DNA from: Acidobacteriaceae bacterium
GTDB lineage: Bacteria > Acidobacteriota > Terriglobia > Terriglobales > Acidobacteriaceae
Assembly (NCBI GenBank): GCA_003167305.1
Contig: PMTP01000125.1
Location: forward strand, 1 to 6,614
Length of the DNA: 6,614 nucleotides
Direction: 5' to 3'
Shown here: in pieces, positions 1 through 5,064 of the stretch
Position numbering within the stretch: position 1 is the stretch's first letter
Layout of the letters: every line of letters begins with the position of its first letter
Notes under the pieces: model-generated
Database searches by the model: none
Seen by the model: the letters and a program-made list of their open reading frames with translations, nothing else
What the model was told of the DNA's origin: nothing
Program-made: the position numbers and the translations under genes

Positions 1-24
1 GGGATGTGACCGGTCCGTACCCGG

Positions 25-846
25 GTGCGCATCTTCACCACCCAGGAGGAGCTGAACTTTGCCGGCCATCCCACGCTGGGCACAGCCAGCGTGCTCAAGC
101 TCCATGCGCCGGAGACCGTGCGGGACGGCGCCGTCACGCTCCAGCTCAACGTAGGCGCGGTGCCGGTGCGGTTCACCGGCGAGGGCCTTTACGGCGAGAT
201 GACGCAGCGCGATCCGGAGTTTGGCGCGGAGCTGGACCCCCGTGAGGTGGCTCGGCTCACCGGGCTGGAGGTCGACGACCTGGACCCTGCCCTGCCGCCC
301 CAGATTGTCTCTACAGGAACGGCCTTCGCGATTGTGGCGTTGCGCTCCGCCGAAGCTCTGGCCCGGCTCAGCGTGAGCCAGCCAGAGGCCGCGGCGTGGC
401 TGCGGGCGCGCGGCGGGCGCTGGTTCTTCGTACTCGCCCCAACACTCGGCCAGGAGGACGGCCATGCGCCCCACTACCGCGCCCGGATGCAGTTCTACGG
501 CGGCGAGGATCCGGCCACCGGCTCGGCGGCCGGCTGCGCCATCAGCTACCTGGTCCAGCGCGGCGCCGTCGCGCCCGGCGAACGCATCCACGTGCGCCAG
601 GGTATCGAGATCGGCCGCCCCAGCGATCTCTACCTCAGCGCTCAACTCCAAAGTCAGACTGCGCAAATACACAACACACCCCTGCATTTCCAAAATGTGT
701 CTGAGCAATTTAGATCAGCGAAGGTCACGGATGTGCGCGTGGCGGGCAGCACCGTTCATGTAGCATCTGGACGGCTTTTCCTGCCGGTTTGCACACGCTT
801 TCAACAGGCATTCATCGTTACAAGTGATGATATGTGTTCAATCTAG
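25..846 (+). CDS. PhzF/YddE-family isomerase, N-terminally incomplete and possibly decayed
   Basis: This 273-residue frame matches the PhzF fold family (diaminopimelate-epimerase-like; phenazine-biosynthesis PhzF and YddE relatives). The physiological substrate is usually unknown outside phenazine producers. Visible hallmarks are the FAGHPTLGTA segment (residues 12-21, H15 equivalent to the conserved His) and the GEDPATGSAAG signature (residues 160-170, D162 equivalent to the catalytic-pocket Asp). Full-length family members carry about 45 more residues before the first segment, including the catalytic Glu of the SET-F motif. That part is absent here, and an in-frame TGA stands at 7-9, so the GTG at 25 is only the first possible start. 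Residues 207-232 are an AT-richer, Gln/His-rich stretch between GRPSDLYLSA and VTDVRVAGS, where relatives usually have a short turn. A further 19 residues follow GRLFLP, the usual family end. Family membership is clear. Whether the gene is active, frameshifted just before the window, or a pseudogene is open. Confidence 0.82.
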   Translation: MRIFTTQEELNFAGHPTLGTASVLKLHAPETVRDGAVTLQLNVGAVPVRFTGEGLYGEMTQRDPEFGAELDPREVARLTGLEVDDLDPALPPQIVSTGTAFAIVALRSAEALARLSVSQPEAAAWLRARGGRWFFVLAPTLGQEDGHAPHYRARMQFYGGEDPATGSAAGCAISYLVQRGAVAPGERIHVRQGIEIGRPSDLYLSAQLQSQTAQIHNTPLHFQNVSEQFRSAKVTDVRVAGSTVHVASGRLFLPVCTRFQQAFIVTSDDMCSI

Positions 847-1201
847 CTCATTTCCTCACGTTACATTCGGTTTTGAAGGCAAAAGTTTCGCTTAAATTTC
901 CCCCTTCCCATCGGCCTCTATTCGCCGTAGTCTTGGCTCTCGATGAAGCATTTTGACCGGCGGATCAGCCGGATTATATCCCTGGCATCATTCCATCATT
1001 GACCGGGGGCGAAGACAGCCGCCTGAGCATCGAAAACCGGTTGCCGCATTGCAGGCTCGCCGTGCCCGTCTGGCACAGCGAGCGGCGCGTGTGGCAATCC
1101 GGCAGCAAGATGCACCAGGATGAGCCGGCTCGCTTCCGGTCACCGGTTCGAAGATACATTCGCCAGCCCGCTACTTGAGCGGGCGAGGGTGATGTGTTCC
1201 C
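847..1201. other. Intergenic gap without a convincing gene
   Basis: The first 100 bases are AT-richer than the genes. From about 943 the sequence is GC-rich and open in more than one frame: a 19-codon ATG frame at 943-1002 and a stop-free stretch at 957-1178 with only a TTG start at 999. None has a recognisable product, a clear ribosome binding site or a family motif, so none is called as a gene. It could be the remains of a small gene or the 5' leader of the response regulator. The only clear structure is the hairpin at 1166-1184. Confidence 0.5.
1166..1184. promoter_or_regulatory. Perfect 7-bp hairpin ahead of the response-regulator gene
   Basis: GCCCGCT at 1166-1172 and AGCGGGC at 1178-1184 are exact reverse complements around a 5-base loop. 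No T-run follows, so it does not look like a standard intrinsic terminator for the upstream region. It lies 59 bases before the preferred ATG at 1244 and 17 bases before the alternative ATG at 1202. It could be a leader structure or an operator. The pairing is visible; the role is inference. Confidence 0.4.
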
Positions 1202-1224
1202 ATGCGCACGAAAAAAATTGCACC

Positions 1225-1230
1225 AAGGAG
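1225..1230 (+). promoter_or_regulatory. Shine-Dalgarno-like AAGGAG favouring the 1244 start
   Basis: AAGGAG lies 13 bases before the ATG at 1244, which begins right at the usual receiver-domain N-terminus. It sits inside the frame of the alternative ATG at 1202, so it helps to choose the internal start. The spacing is longer than ideal. Confidence 0.5.
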
Positions 1231-1243
1231 TAATCCCCCTACC

Positions 1244-1666
1244 ATGCGGCCCAAAAAGATCATTCTCTGTGTAGACGACAACGAACAAGAGCTTTCCGTA
1301 CTTAAGTTCATGCTGGCCACCAACGGATACCGGGTGGTTTCGGCCAGCAACGGGCAGGAGGCCATCGGCATCTTTGCCGAGATTCCTGTGGATTTGGTGC
1401 TGGCCGACCACGGTATGCCGCAAATGAACGGCTGCCAGTTGGTGGAGCGGCTCAAGCAGATTGCCTCTCATGTGCCCATGATCGTGCTGGGCGACCCGCA
1501 GAGGATGGCGGGCGAGATGCACGCCGCCGATGCCCTGCTGGCCAAGAAGAACTGCTCGCCCCTGGAGCTGCTGGAGCGCATCAAGGTGATGAGCGCCCGC
1601 AAGCGCGGTCCCCGCAAGGGCTCGCAGCGGCTGGCTCCCATGATGGAGCTGGCGCGGGCGTCGTAA
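1244..1666 (+). CDS. Single-domain response regulator (receiver domain)
   Basis: A 140-residue CheY-like receiver with no DNA-binding or enzymatic output domain, so it probably acts by protein-protein contact in a cytoplasmic phosphorelay. Visible residues are the acidic pair D11-D12 in CVDDN, the phospho-acceptor D55 in LADHGMP with M58-P59 and G63, and the conserved Lys K101 at the end of beta 5. The switch Thr/Ser position after beta 4 (VPMIVLGD) is G83, and the Pro that usually follows the Lys is K102, so output switching may be atypical. The last 25 or so residues form a basic tail (SARKRGPRKG) beyond the domain. An in-frame ATG at 1202 would add 14 residues (154 in total). I prefer 1244 because it matches the domain border and follows AAGGAG. 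No histidine kinase lies in the window, so the partner is unknown. Confidence 0.87.
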   Translation: MRPKKIILCVDDNEQELSVLKFMLATNGYRVVSASNGQEAIGIFAEIPVDLVLADHGMPQMNGCQLVERLKQIASHVPMIVLGDPQRMAGEMHAADALLAKKNCSPLELLERIKVMSARKRGPRKGSQRLAPMMELARAS

Positions 1667-1799
1667 GAGCAGTGGACAGTGGTTAGTGGACAGTGAACAG
1701 TTCCGCCTCGGTTGCGTGAGCGGATTTGTCTTCATGGACAAATCGCGTGGCTTTCCGAAACTGCTGCCTATGATTTTTCTGACCACTGACCACTGCACT
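1666..1799. repeat. About 134-bp imperfect palindrome between two genes
   Basis: The outer arms 1666-1685 and 1780-1799 are reverse complements at 17 of 20 positions. They are rich in the words CAGTGG/CCACTG, which are also tandemly repeated inside each arm. Further inwards, AACAGTTCCG and its partner near 1755-1765 pair imperfectly. The centre holds a perfect 8-bp stem, GATTTGTC and GACAAATC, around TTCATG (about 1723-1744). The element begins at the stop codon of the response regulator and ends at a TTG that would otherwise extend the next gene. There is no T-run or coding content. It resembles a REP/MITE-like intergenic element; its function is unknown. Confidence 0.65.
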
Positions 1800-1885
1800 T
1801 GACTACGGCGCAAGCAGGTGGAATACTCGCCAACTGTATCCCTCTTCAGGAATTCTTTTGCCTGCGAGCGGGGGGTTGGCTTCTT

Positions 1886-2884
1886 ATGGACCTGATTGTG
1901 CTTCGTCTTCTTTTTGTGGCTCTTCTTGCCGGGGTCTGCTTTTTCCTTCATCCATTAGGCATGACAGGATGGGTGAGTCCAGTTGTGGGCGCGGGCGCGG
2001 CCGGCGCGGTGATTGTCTTTGAGATGCGGGTGCGTGCGCTCAGCCTGAAACGGCTGATCGGCGCCGTCGTAGGCAGCATCCTCGGCATCCTGGGCGCGTC
2101 GCTGTTTTGCGTGGTGCTGCGTGGCGCTCTGGCTCCTGGAACCACCTCGTCCGTCATCCAGATCTTCGACCTGCTACTGATGACTTACGTAGGCCTGCTG
2201 GTGGGCGCCAGCAAGGGCGATCTGCTGAACCCGGCGGCGCTGGGCACCGTCTTCGCGGGCGAAAAGCTGACCCGCCGCAATGCCAAGGTCCTCGACACCA
2301 GTGTCATCATCGATGGCCGCATCGCCGACATTGCCGAGGCCGGCTTCATTGACGGAATGATGGTGGTGCCGGAGTTCGTGCTGAGGGAGTTGCAAACGGT
2401 GGCCGACTCCACTGATAGTTCCAAACGCCAGCGCGGCCGCCGCGGCCTGGACATGCTCCAGCGCATGCAATCCAATACCAGCATCCAGGTGCAGATCGTC
2501 CCCGACGACTTCCCCTCCATCCGCGAGGTGGACCTGAAGCTGCTCGAATTGGCCAAGAAGTGGGAGGCCAAGGTGGTCACTAACGACTTCAACCTGAACA
2601 AGGTGGCTCACCTGCACCACGTCGAGGTGCTGAACATCAACGACCTGGCCAACGCCCTTCGGCCGGTGGTGCTGCCCGGCGAAAAGATGCATGTACTCAT
2701 CCTCAAGGAGGGCAAGGAGTTCAACCAGGGCGTCGGCTACCTGGACGACGGCACGATGGTGGTGGTCGATCACGCCCGCAAGGTGATCGGCAAGTCGGTC
2801 GAGATCACCGTCACCAGCGTGCTGCAAACCGCCAGCGGCAAGATGATCTTCGGCAAGATGGAGGAGACCGTCCCGGAGCGGTGA
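1886..2884 (+). CDS. Membrane-anchored PIN-TRAM domain protein, YacL-like putative ribonuclease
   Basis: A 332-residue protein with the YacL architecture. About four hydrophobic segments near residues 3-21, 27-45, 57-78 and 90-108 are followed by a cytoplasmic PIN nuclease domain (about 133-240) and a TRAM domain (about 262-325) expected to bind RNA. PIN metal-site acidic residues are visible: D137 in VLDTSVIIDGR, E168 in VLRELQ, D189 in GRRGLDML and D234 in VTNDFN. The set is complete, so an active Mg-dependent RNase is plausible; the cellular substrate of this family is not established. The start was placed at ATG 1886, directly before the first membrane segment. A TTG at 1799 would add 29 residues but lies in the arm of the upstream palindrome. 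The upstream G-rich stretch (1868-1875) is only a weak ribosome binding site. No isoprenoid gene, a common neighbour in other phyla, follows. Confidence 0.93.
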   Translation: MDLIVLRLLFVALLAGVCFFLHPLGMTGWVSPVVGAGAAGAVIVFEMRVRALSLKRLIGAVVGSILGILGASLFCVVLRGALAPGTTSSVIQIFDLLLMTYVGLLVGASKGDLLNPAALGTVFAGEKLTRRNAKVLDTSVIIDGRIADIAEAGFIDGMMVVPEFVLRELQTVADSTDSSKRQRGRRGLDMLQRMQSNTSIQVQIVPDDFPSIREVDLKLLELAKKWEAKVVTNDFNLNKVAHLHHVEVLNINDLANALRPVVLPGEKMHVLILKEGKEFNQGVGYLDDGTMVVVDHARKVIGKSVEITVTSVLQTASGKMIFGKMEETVPER

Positions 2885-3032
2885 GGCGGAATGGCCGGTG
2901 GAGTGGACGCACTGAGGCTGATTTGGGACGCGGGATAGAAACGGCTGGAGATCCGTCCCAGGTCTCAAGATTGAGAGCCGGTGTACTTGGCGCCCACGCC
3001 CAGTCCGGGGAACAAAAAGAAGGCTGGTCAAG

Positions 3033-3104
3033 GTTCATGGCTCCCCAAGTCTCAAAAGCGAGACCTGGGCCACCCAGATTTATGGTTGTTAAGACCTGGG
3101 TCAC
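3033..3104 (+). repeat. 72-bp palindrome-containing repeat, copy A
   Basis: It aligns without gaps to 4966-5037 with 63 of 72 identical bases. It contains CCCAAGTCTC (3044-3053) and GAGACCTGGG (3060-3069), an inverted repeat with one mismatch around a 6-base loop, then a third GACCTGGG word at 3093-3100. Mismatches fall in loop and stem alike. It lies between the PIN-TRAM gene and the small Cys-rich gene. It looks like a member of a dispersed REP-like family. Confidence 0.8.
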
Positions 3105-3124
3105 CCGCTGCGTCTTCAGAGTAC

Positions 3125-3131
3125 AGGAAGG
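3125..3131 (+). promoter_or_regulatory. Ribosome binding site for the small Cys-rich gene
   Basis: AGGAAGG lies 12 bases before the ATG at 3144. It supports translation of a reading frame that would be easy to overlook because of its size. Confidence 0.5.
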
Positions 3132-3143
3132 CAGCCTTACAAG

Positions 3144-3320
3144 ATGACTGAACAGCCCATCGTTTGCCCATGCCCCAAACAGGATTGTCCGCGGCATTGC
3201 GATTGCCTTGCCTGCCGCGAATTTCATTTGCATGCCAGTCATCCAAGACCACCGCGCTGCGAAAGAAAGCGTGGCTGGCTCAAGAAGCTTTTTGGCGCAG
3301 CATTACCGGCGGCAAAATAA
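3144..3320 (+). CDS. 58-residue cysteine-rich small protein
   Basis: ATG to TAA, 58 residues, with seven cysteines at 8, 10, 15, 19, 21, 24 and 39. The pattern C-x-C-x4-C-x3-C-x-C-x2-C is followed by a His-rich stretch (H28, H30, H33) and CERKRG. The C-terminus, GWLKKLFG, is basic and amphipathic. From memory, small bacterial proteins with a CxCP-x3-C-x-RHG-x-C-x2-C layout and a later C-x-RK motif form a recurrent uncharacterised group; this one has Cys in place of the Gly after RH. The Cys/His density suggests Zn or another metal site; that is inference. An AGGAAGG precedes it, and the stop is 35 bp before the VWA-like gene, so the two are probably cotranscribed. No signal peptide is visible, so it is likely cytoplasmic. 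Chance is unlikely given the patterned Cys spacing, but homology was not tested. Confidence 0.75.
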   Translation: MTEQPIVCPCPKQDCPRHCDCLACREFHLHASHPRPPRCERKRGWLKKLFGAALPAAK

Positions 3321-3342
3321 TCCTCGGCAATATGTTCGAAAT

Positions 3343-3348
3343 GGAGGG
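3343..3348 (+). promoter_or_regulatory. Strong ribosome binding site for the VWA-like gene
   Basis: GGAGGG, 7 bases before ATG 3356, fixes the start of the VWA-like protein directly in front of its signal peptide. Confidence 0.7.
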
Positions 3349-3355
3349 CTGAACC

Positions 3356-4828
3356 ATGCGGAAACTTGTCTTTCTTGCCGCACTGATTTCCATAACGATT
3401 CCAGTTGTGGCCGAGCCGCAAGTCGACGCATCCATACCAGCGCAGATAATTCCTGCAGCCGGCGCCGAGGCTCAAAAAACGGATAGCGCCAATTCGCGCG
3501 CGGTGCCTGCCTCAAAGAACAGCGAAAACAGTCCGTTGGCCTCTGGAGTCGTCCTTCGCACTACTGCGCGCCTGGTCGATGTAGGGGTCGTGGCTTACGA
3601 CAAGAAGGGATATCCGGTCGTTGATCTGAATCCCGACGACTTTCAAATCTTCGACAACGGCCGCAAACAGCAACTGAAGTTCTTCTCTGCGTCTGGCCAG
3701 CCGCCGGATTACTCGAAAGCCACATCGAACCCGGATCAGACTCATCGCGATGGCCTTGGCGCGTCAGTTGGAGCGACTGACGCGAACAAGACGGAAGGAA
3801 CCACTACCGTTCTTCTGATCGACTCCCAGAACCTGGCATGGGACGATTTATCTTACGCGCGTCAGGAGGTTCAGCGTTTCCTGGGGCATCTCCCCGAGAG
3901 CGATCGCGTCGGAATTTATGTCATGAAGGAAACGGGAATTCAAATTCTTGTCGAGCCAAGCGCCGATCACGCCCATGTAGCGGAAGTGTTTCGGAAGTGG
4001 CTGCCCGGCGCTCGGGAACTGGCTCGCGCGCAAGAGGAAGAACGCCGCATCCGGCAGCAGTTCGACACCGTCAGAAGCCAAAATGATTTGGCGCAGGTGA
4101 ATGGGAACGCAACCTATGCGCAAGAGTTATATGCGCCCCTGGAAAGCGCCACTCAAAACACGGTGGATGTCCCTTCGCCGATGGCCACGGATATGCAATC
4201 GCGCAGCTTTGCCAGCAATCCGGAGCGCACGGCTTTATCCATTCTGGAAATTGCGGCGCGTCACCTGGAAACCATCCCTGGTCACAAGAATCTTGTGTGG
4301 ATCGCGAGTGACAATGTACTCGCGGATTGGAACAACCATCCGGAGGTTACAGAGAAAGGATCCAAGGCTCTAGATCCGTTTGCCGTGAAAGTGCAGGAAA
4401 CCCTGAATGATGCCCACGCGAGCATTTATCCTCTCGATGCTTCGCAACTCGAGGCAGGCAGCATAGGCGCCAATTTGGGCAACCGGAATGTGACGGCTGT
4501 GGGCTATTCGGAGCGTTCCGCTACGTTAGCGGACCAGGGCAACGGATTAAATCCCGGCCGGATCACAGCGCAAGTACAAGAGGATGTGCATCCGATCAAG
4601 GGAATATTCCGCGAGGTGTCCGAGGCAACCGGCGGGCGCACGCTGCGCCGCTCAAGTGATTTGGCTGCGGAACTCAATGGAGTCGTAGCCGACGGACGCG
4701 CTGCGTATATCCTCAGCTTTACGCCGGATACGCTGGCAGATGGAACCTATCACCAGTTACTCGTCAAACTTACGTTCCGAAATAACATTACATTGCGCTA
4801 TCGCGCAACCTACTTCTACCGCCCTTAA
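3356..4828 (+). CDS. Exported VWFA-related protein (acidobacterial VWA-domain family)
   Basis: A 490-residue protein with an N-terminal signal peptide (MRKLVF then a hydrophobic run, likely cleavage near VVA-EP, residue 19). A low-complexity linker is followed by a beta-rich segment at about 65-112 (RLVDVGVVAYDKKGYPVVDLNPDDFQIFDNG in short pieces), typical of this family, then the VWA-like fold from about 150: TTTVLLIDSQN, RVGIYVM at 184-190, GHKNLVWIASD at 309-319, and ASIYPLDASQL at 355-365. The C-terminal part (about 416-488: SEATGGRTL, YILSFTP, RYRATYFYRP) is also usual for the family. The MIDAS loop reads D156-S-Q-N rather than D-x-S-x-S, so classical metal-dependent ligand binding is doubtful. 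A charged insertion (about 222-290) separates the fold halves. The family is strongly expanded in Acidobacteriota; its function is unknown. The protein is likely periplasmic or secreted. The gene is less GC-rich than the flanking PIN-TRAM and alanine dehydrogenase genes. Confidence 0.93.
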   Translation: MRKLVFLAALISITIPVVAEPQVDASIPAQIIPAAGAEAQKTDSANSRAVPASKNSENSPLASGVVLRTTARLVDVGVVAYDKKGYPVVDLNPDDFQIFDNGRKQQLKFFSASGQPPDYSKATSNPDQTHRDGLGASVGATDANKTEGTTTVLLIDSQNLAWDDLSYARQEVQRFLGHLPESDRVGIYVMKETGIQILVEPSADHAHVAEVFRKWLPGARELARAQEEERRIRQQFDTVRSQNDLAQVNGNATYAQELYAPLESATQNTVDVPSPMATDMQSRSFASNPERTALSILEIAARHLETIPGHKNLVWIASDNVLADWNNHPEVTEKGSKALDPFAVKVQETLNDAHASIYPLDASQLEAGSIGANLGNRNVTAVGYSERSATLADQGNGLNPGRITAQVQEDVHPIKGIFREVSEATGGRTLRRSSDLAAELNGVVADGRAAYILSFTPDTLADGTYHQLLVKLTFRNNITLRYRATYFYRP

Positions 4829-4965
4829 AGCACTTTCCGAATTGGCATGGAGGGAGGCCGGGCTAGTGGCCCATCCTTGATCCGCTCAGATAGAATGGGT
4901 GCCCCATCCTTCCGCGTTTATTGGCGGGTGGCGTTATATGAATCTCGAAGAAGCGGCGGGTTGGA
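4829..4965. other. Start of the convergent intergenic spacer
   Basis: No gene is seen. Short palindromic words occur, such as ATGGG (4895-4899) with CCCAT (4903-4907), and the sequence GCCCATCCTT-like word is present twice (about 4869 and 4902). These resemble repeat debris common in acidobacterial spacers. No clear T-tailed terminator follows the VWA-like gene. Confidence 0.4.
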
Positions 4966-5037
4966 GTTCATGGTCTCCCAGGTCTCAATAGCGAGACCTG
5001 GGCCACCCATGTTTATGGTTGTTCAGACCTGGGGCAC
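4966..5037 (+). repeat. 72-bp palindrome-containing repeat, copy B
   Basis: Second copy of the 3033-3104 repeat, in the same orientation, 63/72 identical. Here the hairpin is perfect: CCCAGGTCTC (4977-4986) and GAGACCTGGG (4993-5002) around the loop AATAGC, with a further GACCTGGG at 5026-5033. It sits between the ends of two converging genes, where a GC-rich hairpin could slow RNA polymerase from both sides, but no T-run is present. Confidence 0.82.
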
Positions 5038-5055
5038 TGACAACTGATCACTGAC
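5035..5055 (+). repeat. CACTGAC-type short tandem words
   Basis: CACTGACAACTG at 5035-5046, followed by ATCACTGAC, repeats the same word twice. It matches CACTGACCACTG at 1784-1795 (11 of 12 bases) in the right arm of the 1666-1799 palindrome. It is probably a second, distinct intergenic repeat family, abutting copy B of the 72-bp repeat. Confidence 0.5.
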
Positions 5056-5064
5056 AATAGTCCT

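Larger units (their letters stand above)
2885..3143. other. Repeat-bearing spacer after the PIN-TRAM gene
   Basis: No gene is supported here. TGGGAC at 2924-2929 plus GGAT at 2933-2936 can pair with ATCC-GTCCCA at 2951-2960, giving a bulged stem that might end the PIN-TRAM transcript, although no T-run follows. A lone CCCAGGTCTC word lies at 2957-2966, and the full 72-bp repeat copy follows at 3033-3104. A frame open through this stretch encodes only repeat-derived peptide. Confidence 0.6.

Noticed and set aside
1799..1885. Extension of the PIN-TRAM protein to TTG 1799
   Set aside because: The start would lie in the arm of a palindromic repeat, and the added residues are not part of the YacL-type architecture. 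ATG 1886 begins right at the first membrane segment.
974..1951. A 325-codon open frame on the minus strand
   Set aside because: It runs antisense through the response regulator and the palindrome, has no family motif and a low-complexity Lys/Gln/His start. The plus-strand receiver domain explains the region.
2174..3031. A 285-codon minus-strand frame opposite the PIN-TRAM gene
   Set aside because: It is rich in His, Leu and Gln, as expected for the antisense of a GC-rich gene, and the sense strand has a complete set of PIN catalytic residues.
2881..3147. An 88-codon plus-strand frame across the first repeat copy
   Set aside because: Much of it is repeat-derived (ARPGPP, FMVV). The same peptide recurs with many replacements at the second copy, so it is not a maintained protein.
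4977..5002. Classical intrinsic terminator for the convergent genes
   Set aside because: The stem is strong, but no T-run follows on either strand, so it is recorded as a repeat hairpin with possible, unproven, termination effect.
3033..5037. CRISPR array or transposon ends
   Set aside because: Only two 72-bp copies lie 1.9 kb apart, in direct orientation and without spacers, transposase or terminal inverted repeats.
4847..5047. A 66-codon plus-strand frame across the second repeat copy
   Set aside because: It is repeat-derived, like the first, with no plausible protein family.
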